From: Progne subis subis
Lineage: Eukaryota > Chordata > Aves > Passeriformes > Hirundinidae
Assembly: GCA_022316685.1 (NCBI GenBank)
Contig: JAKJHU010000062.1
Coordinates: 3,433,501 to 3,497,500 of the forward strand
Length of the DNA stretch: 64,000 nucleotides
Reading direction: 5' to 3'
Numbering within the stretch: position 1 is the first letter of the stretch; every line of letters begins with the position of its first letter. Under the pieces are notes generated by a model that worked only from the letters and a program-made list of their open reading frames with translations, was not told where the DNA came from and did not search any database. A program made the position numbers and the translations under genes. Of this stretch, positions 15,885 through 29,184 are shown piece by piece.

Positions 15885-17726
15885 TCTGATTAATACATTA
15901 TGCATCTTGATTCTTCCTTAGCTCTGTGCTTTACACACAGACCCATACACAAATTGCAGGAGACATCTTCCAGGTAACACTTTTTCCAGGAAAAACTGTA
16001 TTTTAATTGTGCTGCAGAGCGAAGGCAAATGTAACCAGTCCCACTGCTGATTGGTTCCACCGTCACATTTCTGCCAGAAGCTTGAGGAATATTTGAGTAC
16101 TCTACTACCTCAGGTTTTTGAAAGTATTAATGATATTCTCTCAGTGTTTGCCTTTCTATTAGAGAATTCTCTTAGCTATCTCATATATTTCGTGTAGGAG
16201 TGGAGACATGTCTTGAAAAAACAATGACCTCTCCAGGATGCTATGCTGAAGCTCGTGCTTTTATAGCTGTTGGTGTGCTGCCCTGGGTGTATCCGATTAC
16301 CCAGTGCCCGAAACAGCCACTGCTTTCCTCAGAAACCAGGGACTTGGTGATGGATAAATCCAGGAAAAACAGTCCCCAGACCAGAGATCCCCACTCTTTC
16401 TGAAAGAGCAAAGATGCCTTTCTTGCTGGAAATTCTTGTTTCCCCTCTCTGGGCAGGATCATTCCCCTCTGGAAGGTTTTCCCCTCTTCTGTGATCACAC
16501 ACTCAGACTATTTTTTCCCACTTTTTAAACAGCTGTAGGTTTGCTTTGGCGTCTCTCTGAGACTGATTTTCTGTCTCTGCCATCTGACCCTGAGATCCAT
16601 CCATCCCGCCAGAGAAGTGAGGCTCAAAAGCTTTCAGGGCAAGTCTTGTACGACGCACAAGTCCAAGCCTGTTGTTTTTTTTTCCTGCCTCTCAGCTCAG
16701 CCATCTTGACTACCTTCCAGTTTTGGACTTGTTTTTCTCAAGCGCTGTGTTTTCTGTCTCCAATTTGTCAGAAATTTCCCCCGGCAGGGGGTGGGGGGGT
16801 GGTGTAAAAGCAATTGTAGGGACATTTTCATGGCTGAGCATGCAGAAAAAGCACTTTCATCACCTCAGTCAGGCTTTTTGTAAGGTGCTGACTGGTGCCC
16901 ACATGGGAAAAGGCAGACCTCGGTGCTGCTTGGGGCAGGAGCTTGGATAGATTTGTTGCAAGAGCTCTGGGTAAGTTTGGAGCTGATCTCTCCTACAAAC
17001 TCCCCTCAAGCTGAAAAAGCCCTGCCAAACCAAGCTGGTGCTCTGGGGGGACCTGGCCCAGCAAGCAGTGGCTGTTTAATAGGTATCACCATGCCTTTAT
17101 GCAGAGGGAGAGGGGAAAGGATGAAAAGGGAAAAGAGGAGAGATTGGAAGCTGGAAAAGGTCTGGTTTCTTTATGCAGTTGCTGCTTGGTGATGGACTCC
17201 TTGGAAGGGGAATAGCTGGCAACACCCTTTGCCCATAGCTGCTGGTGTTGACACAATCTCCCACTCAGGTCACTGTTGAGTCTACTGGAGCTGGCATGGG
17301 CTCCTCAGTCAAACGCTGTTTTGGCTCAAAGCAGCCTTCCAGGCTCCTCTCCGTCACCAAAAAGCGTCAGAGGAGGTCACAAGGCTATCTGCTGTTTTGG
17401 TTTTCTTTGTCTTTTGCAGGGAACTGTGAAAGCCTGCGCTCTCCACAATATTCCACATTTCACTTTAACACTTTACAGGCTATCAGGTGTCTCCAGCTGC
17501 CCGTGCCAGACTCCTCACCACTCCCACCAGGGACAGAGGCCTGGTATGTACAGCCCTCCCCACCCCGTTACAGACTTCAGAAGACGAGGGCTGTTAATCT
17601 AGCACTCTCATTACCTAATTAGTGGTAGAAAAAGTGAAAGTAAACAGGGATGTGAGTGACTTGCACCTGAACGCGTTGTGCACTGAGCAGCAGCCCTCCT
17701 CCAGCCCCAAAGAAGCAGTAAAGTAC

Positions 17727-17952
17727 CTGGTGATTTTAAATATCCTGAGGAGCCTGACACATCTCAGAACTGAAATGCCCAGGGGTGACATGATCTTTGT
17801 CTCCACCAGGATGGTTTCCAGGATGCCTCCGCACACAATGAAACAGTCAAAGCGGTTGAAGAGGGACACAAAGTAGGCCTGGAGACCGAGGCTGTACATC
17901 TTCAGCAGCATCTCTGCCGTGAAAAGAGCTAGCAGCACCTTATTGGCAGTGT
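17727..17952 (-). CDS. CACNA1C: CACNA1C exon 13 (IIS2, IIS3, IIS4)
   Basis: 226 bases, phase 1 to 2. It codes [18 protein letters not shown] (IIS2 with its acidic residue), the IIS2-S3 turn [20 protein letters not shown]3 as [18 protein letters not shown], and IIS4 within [15 protein letters not shown] plus a split Arg. IIS4 shows the Arg/Lys spacing every third residue that senses voltage. One small change from the human sequence as recalled is Val for Ala after TANK. Acceptor TTTCCATGAG, donor ACCAG|GTACTT. The open frame would run on into the intron, but the conserved protein stops at the donor. Confidence 0.98.
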
Positions 17953-18757
17953 CTCATGGAAAGCAAAAAGAAACAGAGAAAGGAAACTTAGTCAAAAGAG
18001 CATCACAACCAATCGTTGGCCCATTGCATCTAAGAAGCGTTTTAAGGATCAGTCTTAAAAGTGAACTTCGTACAAGCTCGGGTCAAAGAATGAACTTGGA
18101 AAGCACGGGCATCTCATCACAGAAATGTTTTACAGTAAGAGGGTTACAGCAATTCTGGTGTCCTGCACATACAGCTGCAATGTATTATTACACAACCTCC
18201 AGTGGCAGGGACACGCCTCCCTGTGCACAACCTGCCTTCACACCCGTCAGCTGCAGAGGAGAGTGGGAATAGAAGAGCTGCTGCGCTACCTACTGTTGCT
18301 TAATTAAGCCTTTTCAGCTGCTCTCACCTCCAGAGAGAATTCAGCTGTTCCGCAGACAGAAGAACTTTACAAATCACTCTTCATCACCTCCCTAATAATT
18401 AGAATTTATGGCAAGCGCCATTTCAGGGGAAACCTAAGACAATGTGGGGCTCCCAGTATTTATCCATAAATTGGGAATCCAGCTGCTGCAAATATAAATT
18501 TGGCATAAGCTCCTGGTTTCACTTACACCCAATGGAACACTGCTTTGTGTGGAAAGGAGGTATTTACATTTTTCCTGTAACTTCTCCCACCGCAGGCAGA
18601 TAAGTTTATTGTATTATTTAGGACCCTCCACGGACACAGGACTGCTTGGAGCCGTGTACACTCCTTTTACCTCGTGTGGTTCAATGCATCAGCTCTTCCC
18701 TCAGCCCCCATTTTTTGACACCGACCATAATGAACAGAGCCAGCAGCTCCTCCTCAC
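17953..18757 (-). other. intron 12
   Basis: 805 bases separating exons 12 and 13. The exon 13 acceptor has a long pyrimidine tract. No repeat or further exon is recognised. Confidence 0.75.
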
Positions 18758-18918
18758 CTTGGACCTCCGTGAGCCAGTCTGGCTGGTTGTAGTGCTCAGA
18801 GGCGATGGTCAGGGTGTTGAGGAACACGAGGAAGATCACCAGCCAGTAGAAAACATTGGACTTGACAGCAGCACGGCACTTCCTCCTGCAGAATCGATTC
18901 CATCGGCGCCAGTAGCGA
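18758..18918 (-). CDS. CACNA1C: CACNA1C exon 12 (end of I-II linker and IIS1)
   Basis: 161 bases: one base completes Ser, then [20 protein letters not shown], a very basic segment just inside the membrane, helix IIS1 as [20 protein letters not shown], and the outer [13 protein letters not shown] with one base of Asp. Acceptor TTTTTCAAG, donor CCAAG|GTGAGG. It agrees with mammalian Cav1.2 except Asp in NQPDW, where mammals have Asn or His as recalled. Confidence 0.98.
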
Positions 18919-20811
18919 CTTGAAAAATCGAAGAAGGGAAAGTTCTTTTCAGAGAGGGATCTTTAGGCTACTGCAGCTCTCTGTCAAGGGAAACTCTAGT
19001 CTTGATTTATTGTTCAAGAATTGCAGGGAGTAATTCAAGTTCACCCTGAGAAACACTCTCTCATCTGAGTCGACACTTGTGAACATCCTTCCTATAGCTA
19101 CAGGAATAAAGTTTGTCCTAAACCAGTTTGCAAGAGCTTCAAGCAATATCTTAATTTGAGTAACACATCCACACCCCAAGAAATTTTTTTAGCTCTGTTG
19201 CCACAAAAAACAAATTTTCTCCTCGCACTTGATGCTTGTGGCCTGAAAACAGCACCTTGCCCAGCCTCAGGATAGTCTATCACATGGAGCTGAAGGAGAG
19301 TTGAGGTCAAATAAAATCCAAAGAACACTTCCAGCATTCAGCAACATTCAGGGATAACCCCAATACAAGGGCTAGTTCTGAAAACAATCCCCAGATTTAG
19401 GGGACTTAAGCACCTCACCTTCATGCCTGGAACTAAGGGTACCATTTGCTAATCAAGAGAGTTTTTAAAGTTTGCCTTCCATGAACACGTCCCCTTGTGT
19501 CACTGATTTCTCCGGGTAATTACTAACCACAGAAGATATTTAAAGCTAATTACACACCTCCTACTCTTCAGAATTTAACTTGCATAGCAACCAGTTTCCA
19601 GGCAACACTTGCCACTGTATAATACATCTAATAGTTTTATATAGATACTACATACATATGTGTGTGTGTCTGAAGTGACACGCACATACACAGTGCTGCA
19701 GGAGAAAGAACTTTTCTTGGCTACTCTTGTCCTGTGTATAATTTTCAGGGGCAAACTACAGCTATGCCTGAGACCAGGGTTCTCATCTACAGGAACTAAA
19801 GCCAGTTTAAACACAACGTGAACAAGAATTTTGCTACAACGTTTTAAGAGGTGTTCAAATCTAGGGTGCTTCACCTGTGCAATTCATAAAAGTACCCAGT
19901 CTGTCACAAATACATTGTGTGTTTTGCAGCGGATTTGGGACCAGAAATAATCTTCCTGACTTCCAAAGTGGGCGCCACACTTAGACATTAATGTTGTCAT
20001 TAAACTCTTTGCAGCCTCACTTGTTTTTGTGCGCACTTGTGCACAGATGTGCATGCACATGACAATGTATGGTGTTTTCTGTGATTACATCTATGCTCTC
20101 TATGTGGGGATGTCACATATGTGCTTCCCAAATTGACATTACTCTTTGCTCCTCAGGTAAGCAGAAGTACTCAGTTACGCACTTTCTCCAGTTATTCTGA
20201 AAATTGATTTAGTGTTTCATAAAACTGACTTTGAATTCAGGGTTATGGAGGCAGCTGAGCTCCTACCGAAGGTGTGGAAATAGACCTTAAGGAGCTCCAC
20301 TGAGATCAGTCAGCCTCTCCAGTGAAAACCCAGAAATAGCCATCTTGGGACTGCTTCACTTTTCCAGAAGCTCCAAGTCAGGAAAAAACCAAACACCACC
20401 AGAGAAGCTCCCCATGTCCCAGGGAGAATGGGACAATTTCACAAACAAGATGCCAGCTTCATCAGCTGAAATCTTTACAAGCCAGCAAAGCAGAGAAGTT
20501 CAACAAAGAGAGCCTTGAACTGACAGGGTTGATGTAGATGGATGCAGTATAATCGTGTGGTTGAACTGGCTTTTTATTTCTGATTTTATATTTTATGGTT
20601 TGAGACACACAGGTAGCACAGATAGGTACTTCAGTAGTCAGTACTCTCCGTGCCTTATTTCAGTGTGAAACTAAGAAGTTTATGACTAAAATCTGACAGA
20701 TTTAGCAGGATCTCCTAGTCGCCAGTGCATCCCAGTGATGCTGGTGTAAATTATTTCAGAAAAGAACAAAAATGGTAAAAAGGAGGAAAAGCAAAAGTCA
20801 GTTTTACTTAC
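18919..20811 (-). other. intron 11
   Basis: 1,893 bases between microexon 11 and exon 12. No repeat family, RNA gene or extra exon is recognised. Confidence 0.75.
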
Positions 20812-20838
20812 CTAAATTTTGATTTTGAGATCCGATGC
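20812..20838 (-). CDS. CACNA1C: CACNA1C microexon 11 (27 bases, I-II linker)
   Basis: A 27-base exon, far too short for open-frame searches. With the two bases from exon 10 and the first base of exon 12 it reads AHRISKSKFS, exactly the Cav1.2 I-II linker between CGARL and RYWRRWN. The acceptor is TTCTTTTCTTTCAG and the donor TTTAG|GTAAGT. It is phase 2 at both ends, so skipping it joins exon 10 to exon 12 in frame and removes nine mostly basic residues. It is the only exon in the window whose length is a multiple of three. Whether it is ever skipped cannot be seen here. Confidence 0.95.
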   Translation of the reverse strand, partial: ASDLKIKI

Positions 20839-22978
20839 CTGAAAGAAAAGAATTGCCATTAGAGTCTCTGAAGCTGTCCCACACCTCCCAAGCTTTTGTG
20901 AAAATAGCAATAGAAAGAAACAAAGTTAAGCTCAATGCTTTTTTTAATCCATGTTGTTTTCCTCTTGCATCTGTTGTCAGTCAATGGGCACTGGGCATGG
21001 CTAGAATTCCCCAATAACCAAATCTTGTGTTTTGGTGGGACTCATGAAGCAGAAGTCATGCCATGGTGGGATAGGTGGTAACCTATCGATACCAGTGAAC
21101 TCTAAAACTGCTACCAAATTTATTACTCAAGTATGACTATTTTTTTCTATTTTTAGTCACTATTTTTTTTCCTTATATTTATTTATTAAATATGTATGAC
21201 TTTATACAGACAGACTTGTTGCTTTCCCATATCACCTGTCACTTCAGGATCTATAAGCACATAATGAAATAATAATGGTGAAAATAATGCTTTTTTTTTT
21301 TCCTGGTAATTGAAGGAAAAACAGTGCATGACAAATATTTTCAAACTTAGATAGTAACACTTATTTGTCTTGGTTTTCTATGTAAATTGGGTTTGCATTC
21401 AAATGGGTCTGTACAATAATAGATTCTGTTGTTATCAACGAAATTTTGAAAATTAAGCATTCCTGAAAATTTGGCCATGTTCCCACTACATATGTGTTTA
21501 AATATCTAATTCCATGCATTTGGATTTATTCACCTAAATAGTCTCATTAATCTTTTATGAGAAGTCACAGGCAAAGCTAGAAACAGGCCCCAGTTCCTAA
21601 AGCACTACCTTGCCCTGCTTGACACGTGTCCTGTAAGGCCTTTGAACACTTTGGCTGTCTTTTGGTAAATCCATAATGGTGCTCAGAGAGAAATAAATGA
21701 AATAAATGGTGTGAGTCAGAGGTGACTTAGGAAGATGCAAAATCTCCCACCAATAGCAGCAGAAAGGAGAATCTGGGGAATGACTAGGATAAAAGTATTT
21801 CTCCTGCATTCCTTCAGGTTCCCTCTGCAATGGAAAGTGAGTCATTGTTGACAGCAGTCAGCAGAGGTCTTATTGCACTGCCCTAAAATTGGATTTGCTG
21901 TTAGCAGAGAGGGGAGAATGTAACTCTCCAAGCATCTAACACTTCTGACTGTGGCAGCCTTAACAATGGTCCTGTCCCTGCTCGAGGACATCGGCGACTG
22001 ACAAGTAATCAGTGGAAGGTCAGGCTCCTCATGTGGAAGAGGTTTTAGTCAGGGGGAACTTTTCACCAGCAGATGGGCTGAGCCAAAAAAAAAAAAAGAA
22101 AAAAGACTTTCCACCAAATAGCCAAATACCTCATCCCTGCTGCATCACAGGCAGCTTGTCTAGGCCACACACTGGGCAGCAGTGAGGTTACAGACGCGTG
22201 CAAGACTCTTGAGAAGGAAGAAATAGCGCACCGGCAGGGCAGAATGCTAAATTATGCCGCAGAGACAAAGCAAGCTCTAACAAGGATGCCAAGTGAAGCA
22301 CCTACAAAACACATCCTTAATGTTAAAGCTATTCCTGCCTCTCACTGAGAATTCTGGCTCGATAATCGCTACCTACGAACGGTAATGGAGCAGATTTACA
22401 GGCAACAGGAAAGAAAAGACGGGAAGCGAAAAGATGTAAAAGATCACAACGCAGCAGAAAGCTGAGCACTGGAAAGGAGGTGGTGAGGATTTTGATAGGA
22501 ATAGTTTGGCAGGGATAGAGGAGAGTGTGAGAGCAAGGGAGAGAGGTGGAAAGGGAAGGACAAGGAATGTGAAATCCTCTGGTGACCTCCCTGGTTAATG
22601 GTTTTCCAGTGAGGCAGCGCTGAAATCTTTCATTTATTTAAGCAAAAGAGATGCAGCAGGTGTAGTACTCATCATGCATGTGATAATTATATCTTTGGAG
22701 CATTATGAGCAGCAGCCAAGTGCATTCAGTGCTCCCACAGGTTACCTACAGCCTTCATCCCCCTCCCTCCACCTTGCCTTACTGCTGTGGCAGAAGGCTT
22801 TATCACATGTGGGTGTGCTATATATATAGAACAGGACAAGGAAGGAGGATTAGATTTATATTTAGAGGTAGAATCAGAGAGCAAAATGGAATTTTGGAAA
22901 TAAACTGTGTAAAAAAACGTTTCTGGAAACATTATGCACGAATCTGAAACACGTTTTTCAAATGACTCTTATGATTAA

Positions 22979-23000
22979 TTTTTTTTTTTTTTTTCCCCCC
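22979..23000. repeat. T16-C6 tract
   Basis: Sixteen T followed directly by six C on the plus strand, within intron 10. Confidence 0.9.
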
Positions 23001-24919
23001 AGAACTTGGGTTACCAATGTCAAATAAAAAAATGTTTTTATGGCATCACTAGGGGCTGTCAAATAGCCTGGAAATAGGGCCTTGCCACAGTGTCTGTGAT
23101 ACTCCAAGCTGGCACTTTATGGGTGCAGAGTGGACCAGATTCTCTGCTGAGTTTGCACATGGATCTGTTGCATCTCTGGTGTCCTGGGAGGTTTATGTCG
23201 TTGGGAGAAAGAGGGTGGCTCCAATTGTGTCCAACAATTAGAATTGTGTCCAACTCTGGAATGTCTTGAGAAACTCTTGTTTAAAATTATGGTACAGGAG
23301 CCTAATGAAAACCACTTCAGATCACTACTGAGTGCTTTTATCACAGGAACCATGTAACTCAGCTTGTCTTTTAGAAAGACAAGCACAAAAATCAGATCTC
23401 TACTGTTTGACTAGCTGTCTTTGAAATTCTCTAGAACTCCTCCAACCTTACATAGCTATGTACAACACACAGATAAGACGGTGAGATTTGAAGGTTTTTA
23501 TCAACATAAACTCTGAATAATCAGCATAACTCAAATGTCATGAGATATCCCACATTCTGAGAGATAACGTCTTCATTTCCCTGTTCCTGGTGGACACCAG
23601 AGAAGGCGCTTGTGAAGGATGTGACAGTTTTGTGTGGCAGGGATTGAGGGCTCTGTGGAATTGCACACACAGCAGACAGCTCTGGAAAAATCGTGTAGGT
23701 CACCCAGCATGACACAAAGGCCACACTGCAGCTGTTTTCTGGGTGTGGACATTATCAAACGCGACCATTATTTAGCTTTCTGATCACAGCTGCTTTTATA
23801 GTGTATGATCCCAACTTCGAGGCAACCATGTCTTCATAAGGACTCCCAAAAGCCTTTGGATATCAGCAAAAGCTGTCAGAAATACAGCAACACAGGGATG
23901 GACTTTACTGTGCTTCTAGGTTATGTACAACTTTAGAGAACACCCAAAGAGCTTCACTGGCCGTATCTTACAGATTTTAGCTCTGTGAGAAGGCAGCCCT
24001 GGTGTGACGTGGATTCTGTTTTGGTGCAATGTGGTGCATTCCTGCAGTTACTGGTAAGGTGGCACACTAAAAAGCTATAGAATACCCTTAAGAAAATTGG
24101 ATCTGTCTAGCATAAAATTGAGTTGGTTTGCTATTCAACAGGCTTCCCTTATAGGCTGGGAAAAGAGGCCAGCACTTAAGCATTCAGTAAATAATCTTGC
24201 TCTCCCTGTGGTAAGTCACAGGAAAGACCTGTCACAGGATCTGAGGCAGGAAGAAAATTCCTCTTCCATAAGGGCATGTCACTGTCCTTTAGACACACAC
24301 CTAGAGCTGACTGTGAATATTAAAAGCACCTTGCTCATAGTAAGCTGGAGAGCAGCATCTGAGACTGACACATAAGGGCTGATCCTGGGAGTTTTCCTGC
24401 TGAAGTCAGCAGTGGTTTTTTCAGAGATTTTGGCAGACTTTTCTTCATGATGTGATGGGAGCTTTGGTTCCATCGCATCACAAGGAGCCCATCTTCTCAT
24501 GAGGGGAAAACCAGGGGAAACTACAGCAAACCTGCAAGAAAACTTTTACCTTTACCACTGGCTCCTATGCTGAAGGACTGCACAGGAATTAACTTCAGTG
24601 CCAGAGAAGGACCAAGAGAGAAATTCAGCTGCCAGGGAAACCTTCCATTGCTCATAACATTTTCAGGACACACTGTTATCAGCTGAAAAACCAGTGTAGG
24701 TTGTTCATTTTGGTTTATCCTGCTTTATTGTTTGAACTGTCTTTGGTGGAAAAGCAATTGAATTGTCCCCCATATGTATAGGAATCCTGGCCAAGGCGAA
24801 AATGCCAAGTGTGTTATTGTTTCAGTGAAAGCAGATAATTTTAAACTCTCTTTCCCTTTGAGCTCAAGTGCTTCACTTTTCTACTGAGGCTCTATGAAGC
24901 ATTAGTTTCCACAAAGGTC

Positions 24920-24940
24920 TTTTTTTTTTTTTTTTTTTTT
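24920..24940. repeat. T21 tract
   Basis: Uninterrupted run of 21 T on the plus strand, in intron 10. Confidence 0.95.
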
Positions 24941-26592
24941 GGCTAATGCATATGTATAAAAGCAAGCTCTATTGTGGCACTCCAGATCTGTATGGTTGTA
25001 TTAGAAAATTAACATTCTGCTTGTATTGGAAGATTATATGTGCTGACACCCTGCAGAGAACAGATTACTCCTGATAATGAGCAATAGCCTGTCCTCAGGA
25101 ATCGGAGTCCTGCACCTGCAATAACCCCAGAGGCTCAGGGAAAATACTGGCTATTGGGAAGCCCTGGGTGTAAGAATATCCTGTAAACAGAGCCCCACTC
25201 CTCCTGGGTCTGGGTTTGTCCCACTGGTGCCTGCTGCAGAGGAAACGTGTTCCTTTGTACCCTGAGGCAACAGGTCAGGAAAGCTGTGACACATCAAAGC
25301 AGGATAAGGTCGCCTTCCAAATGCTGTCCTTGAGGATAAAAGCTGTTGTGCTCCTACTGCAGGGCAGATGTCAGCCCAGTACAAGGCAACACCATGACAG
25401 GAATAATATCCTGTGGAAGTTGTGGGATGCTTTTCAATGTCCTGTGGAAGCCTGAAAAGCCATTTTCAAGTTCAGATGCCTGATAAAGTGGATAGCCTTA
25501 GGAAGTGAACTGTGCTGTGCCACAGCACTCCTGTTGCCGGCAGAATCACACCAGAAACCGTTATGAATTCATTTTGTTTTGTTTTAGTTCTAAAAAAAAT
25601 TGGTTTTACACACCAAGTCAAGAGAGATCAGATGTTAGGTTCCTCCTGAAACTCCTGCTGCCTTGAAGGCTGGCATTACTCCAGACAGGACAGTTGACAG
25701 AGGCAGTTTCTATGGTATGGATACTAGAGAAATAAAAGCGTCTTTGAGACAATTTATCAGTAGACAACAGTTTGTGTTTGAGAGGTACTCTCCTGAGCTC
25801 ACATAGCATACGTCTCTGTGGGGCTGAGAAAGGCTGTCAGGGAAGATCTCCTTCTCCAAAAGGCACATTTGAGCCTGGCTTCTCAAGCAGATCTTTCTGT
25901 CAGTCACAGACCCAGCCTTCCAAAAACTCTACAGATTTTAAAAGAACAGAAAGAATGGTGAGCAATTCTAAGTTGCCTTCAATGAAAAAGCTTTTTCTTT
26001 CAGTCTCCTGGGCATATTTTCCCTTTTATCACGGGTGCATTTTGATGGCAAGCTCAGCCTGTAGCTGTACTGGTGGTGCTGGGGTGGTTAAACGCCCTAG
26101 GCAGCCTGATGTCAATAAAGAAATAAATATATTGCCTTTGACTTGAAAGCCCCATGCTGCTTCAGTCATGTCTGGTTGCAGCTTGCCCAGAGCAGCCTCT
26201 GCCCTCTGGGAAAGAGTGTTTTTAGCAAAGCAATGGGGACTCATGGCCACGGGATGCTGGTAAAAATATTGAGATTCATCTGCAATAGATGAAACTCAAT
26301 CACTGAACAAAAATCTTGGCTAACCATTCCAACTGCAAAAACAGAGAGACAAAAGTCCTGGCCTAATCTTCAACTAGAGCACATCAGGATGGCATGACTA
26401 TAATTATTAATGCTAGTACTCAAAAACTAGCACTTGCTGAGAAACTTTTTTGAAAAGCTCAACTGGCTTCCCACATGAATTTTCACTGTTCTCAAACACT
26501 GGGCCAAATTCTGATTCTTAGTCAGGTTTCAATAAAAGAGAAAACTCATTCAAATAGATCCTTTATGTTCCAGAAGGAATATTTACCTAATT

Positions 26593-26611
26593 GGGGGGGG
26601 TGGGGTGGGGG
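26593..26611 (+). repeat. G-rich tract, possible G-quadruplex
   Basis: Runs of 8, 4 and 5 G separated by single T on the plus strand, enough for a quadruplex with three or more tetrads if the first run is used twice. The plus strand is the template for Cav1.2 transcription, so the structure would form in template DNA, not in the RNA. Confidence 0.75.
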
Positions 26612-27599
26612 TTGAATGAGGACTCAGTAAAAAGAAGAGTACTTAATACTTCTTGAAACAATGGCACTGGTTTATCTGTCTGCCTAAGTGTGTGAAAGCA
26701 ACTAGAAAGGATTCTAAGCCTGAGAATCAGAGGCAGGTCTGAATTGCCCCATAACTAAGAAATTCGCAGATTCACAAGCTTGAAGCAAACATTTCACAAA
26801 AGCAGGCAGCATTGGCAAAGTTTGTGTCTCACCCCAGAATTTCATATTCAATGATGCAGCCATTCATTTTCATGGAGGAAGGAGCCTATCCATCTCTTAG
26901 AGATGAAAAGCAATCTGAGGGAGGCCTTGGGGATCTCAGCTGTCCTTGGGTAAGGACTAAACAAACCCTTCTCAATAACAGACTTCAATTTGCCTACTAT
27001 ACATCACCCTTTTCCAGATGAAGTGAAAAGTGGCAAGGCAACTGTTTATCTCTCTGAATCTTACATGTCCTGCTCTGCTGAACCTTTGCGTCCTGTTTTA
27101 ACATTTACAGCACGAGAAGAAGAAATGAAGCTCTGTTTTGCTGTAATTTTCCTATGTCTTTTCCCCTAAAATATATTGGACTTAGCCATCCCTTCTCCTA
27201 CTGCCAAATCAGGGTACTGCCATTCTCCCGTGAGCACGCTGGGCTATTTTAAGTAAACTCCATTCTAAGTCATGATTACATTTAGAGTTGGGTTTAACTT
27301 CAGCCCTCCTGGCCACATTCCAGCCAAGATAATTGTGTTCTGGTTGCCAAAATTCCCAATGCAGTTTCAGTGCAAAGCAAGTTATCCCTCACACAACCCC
27401 TTAAACACTTGTGCCTGTTGTTTTTAAACACCTGTCACATTTTACCCTGAAGGTGGCTGAACTCTAATGCTGTGAAAACAATCCCTGCATTTACAGTTCA
27501 TAAAGTGCTTTGGGATCCTTTGGGATGAAGAACATTAAATGAATGCAAGCTGTAATATTAAAAATACATGAAACCTTAGAGGAACTGCTGCCATCCTTT

Positions 27600-27885
27600 T
27601 CGGAGCTGTGTGCACACCTACGAGGGACTTTACTACTCTGACATATTCTGGGGAAGCAACACAGCAAAGCACAGCCAGTCCAGGAGGTGCCTGCAAAGCA
27701 ATGATGACAACTTTCTGACACAGGCAGTGGAGGTTCCCTCCAGGAATGGTGTGCTGCTCAACCTCACACTAACAAACAGGAAAGGCCTTGTTGGAGATGT
27801 GAGGGTTGGGGTCAGCTTTGGCTGTGGATCAGGTGAGCCAGGGTGCTCCCTTCCAACCTGCCCCATTCTGTGATTATGTGAACCA
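27600..27885 (+). mobile_element. CR1 LINE fragment with internal deletion
   Basis: Plus-strand sequence follows CR1: GACATATTCTGGGGAAGCAA, CAGTCCAGGAGGTGCCTG, then the endonuclease-region coding piece read as NDDNFLTQAVEVPSRNGVLL and LTNRKGLVGDVRVG. At about 27825 it jumps from the coding region straight to the CR1 3' end, CTCCCTTCCAACCTGCCCCA followed by TTCTGTGATTATGTG. The reverse transcriptase between is missing, so this is a doubly truncated, dead copy. It lies antisense to CACNA1C in intron 10. CR1 is the dominant LINE of birds and other sauropsids, which supports the host assignment. Confidence 0.85.
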
Positions 27886-28976
27886 CAGCTGCAGGAGAAA
27901 GATGGTTCTCCAAAGTGGATCCAGCTGATCCTTCCTGTACTGTGCCAAGAGCACGAGCAGCTTGGGGGATGCCAAAGAAAGGGCTACAACTGCCCCAGTG
28001 CTGTGAACACATCTAGCCTGGTTCCTGCAGGAAAGGGCTCATAATCTAAACTAAAAGGCTCAGCAGATCCCCAACAACAGGCAGAGAGTGATCACAAATA
28101 ATTTCTCCTGGGGCTTGTAAGTCACTGACTGACTCTTGAAGGACTTCTCTTGCCTATACTTGCTCTCTGTGAAGCTAAAAAAAATACACCACATATTATG
28201 GCATGTCATAACTGCTATCTCACATGTTCTTGAGCATCTCCACTAATTACAATGGTATAATTTCAAGGAGGCAAGAATCCCTCCTAATTGTCGTATTTCT
28301 TTGTCACTACAGTACTCTGTTCAGCATTTGGGTGTAATTCAGCCTGCAGGATGGGAGCTACCCTCAATGTATTTCTATTACAAGACACTGTAAAGTGTAC
28401 AAGAATCTTGAGAAAAATTAAAATAGACCAGTCATTTTCAATCTTCAGTCTACATATACTGGTTTTGAAAGTCTATCACCAATGAGGGATTTTAAAATAA
28501 GAATGCTTCTATCTACCGGTTCCTCTTTTAGATATCATGCAAAACCAGCTCTGCTTATCCTGGGCACTCTGTTCCTTATTTACATCTGTGTAAAATGAGT
28601 GGTTCTTCACTAATGTCCAGTGTGGAGGGGCTTGACAGCTGGCCTGCCAGCAAAACGGAGTTAGCAGAAGAAACAACAGTTGATGGTTTCTGAGTGTATC
28701 CACAGCAAGGAAGAAGACAAGGCCATCAGCATGGAAAGTGATTTAAAAAGATACAGGAAGGATTTTTGTAGTTAGACTACGCGCATAAGTTTACGTGTAG
28801 ACGTGCCTTATTAACTCTTTTGCAAAATTTTGCCAGTTATATTGACGTTAATTGCTTTGCACCCATGAATATAAGTTATTGTGATGTAGTCAATGACTTA
28901 AGATCACACTTTGCTAAGAGTATATAAACTGGAGAACACAGAGAATAAAGGAGGAGATGCCGCTGTTATCCTGACT

Positions 28977-28992
28977 CTGTGTGTGTGTGTGC
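28977..28992. repeat. short GT repeat
   Basis: About seven GT units on the plus strand near the 5' end of intron 10. Confidence 0.8.
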
Positions 28993-29184
28993 ATATGTCA
29001 CCTCCAACCTGGCAGTGACAGTCCAGAGCGAGCTTACGTCGCAATTAAGACAAGAACCCGGATCAAGAGATCTTCTTGGGCCTCTCCTTTCACCACCTGT
29101 GGGTTTTGTTCACCTTGAGAAGCCCGACACGTGCCCTGGCTTTGCCCCCAGCCCCGTGCCCGTGATCCGTGTGCGGGTACTCAC

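Larger units (their letters stand above)
20839..29184 (-). other. intron 10
   Basis: 8,346 bases. Contents recognised: T16 followed by C6 (22979-23000), T21 (24920-24940), a G-rich quadruplex-like tract (26593-26611), a CR1 LINE fragment (27600-27885) and a short GT run (28977-28992). The remaining sequence, including many short open frames, shows nothing I can name. Confidence 0.75.

Noticed and set aside
17615..17726. Continuation of the exon 13 reading frame past FKITRYF
   Set aside because: The conserved protein leaves this frame at the donor ACCAG|GTACTT and resumes with YWNSL in exon 14; the extension is intron.
23219..23256. Direct repeat of AATTGTGTCCAAC
   Set aside because: Two short copies 19 bases apart with nothing else repeated; not convincing as a target-site duplication or a satellite.
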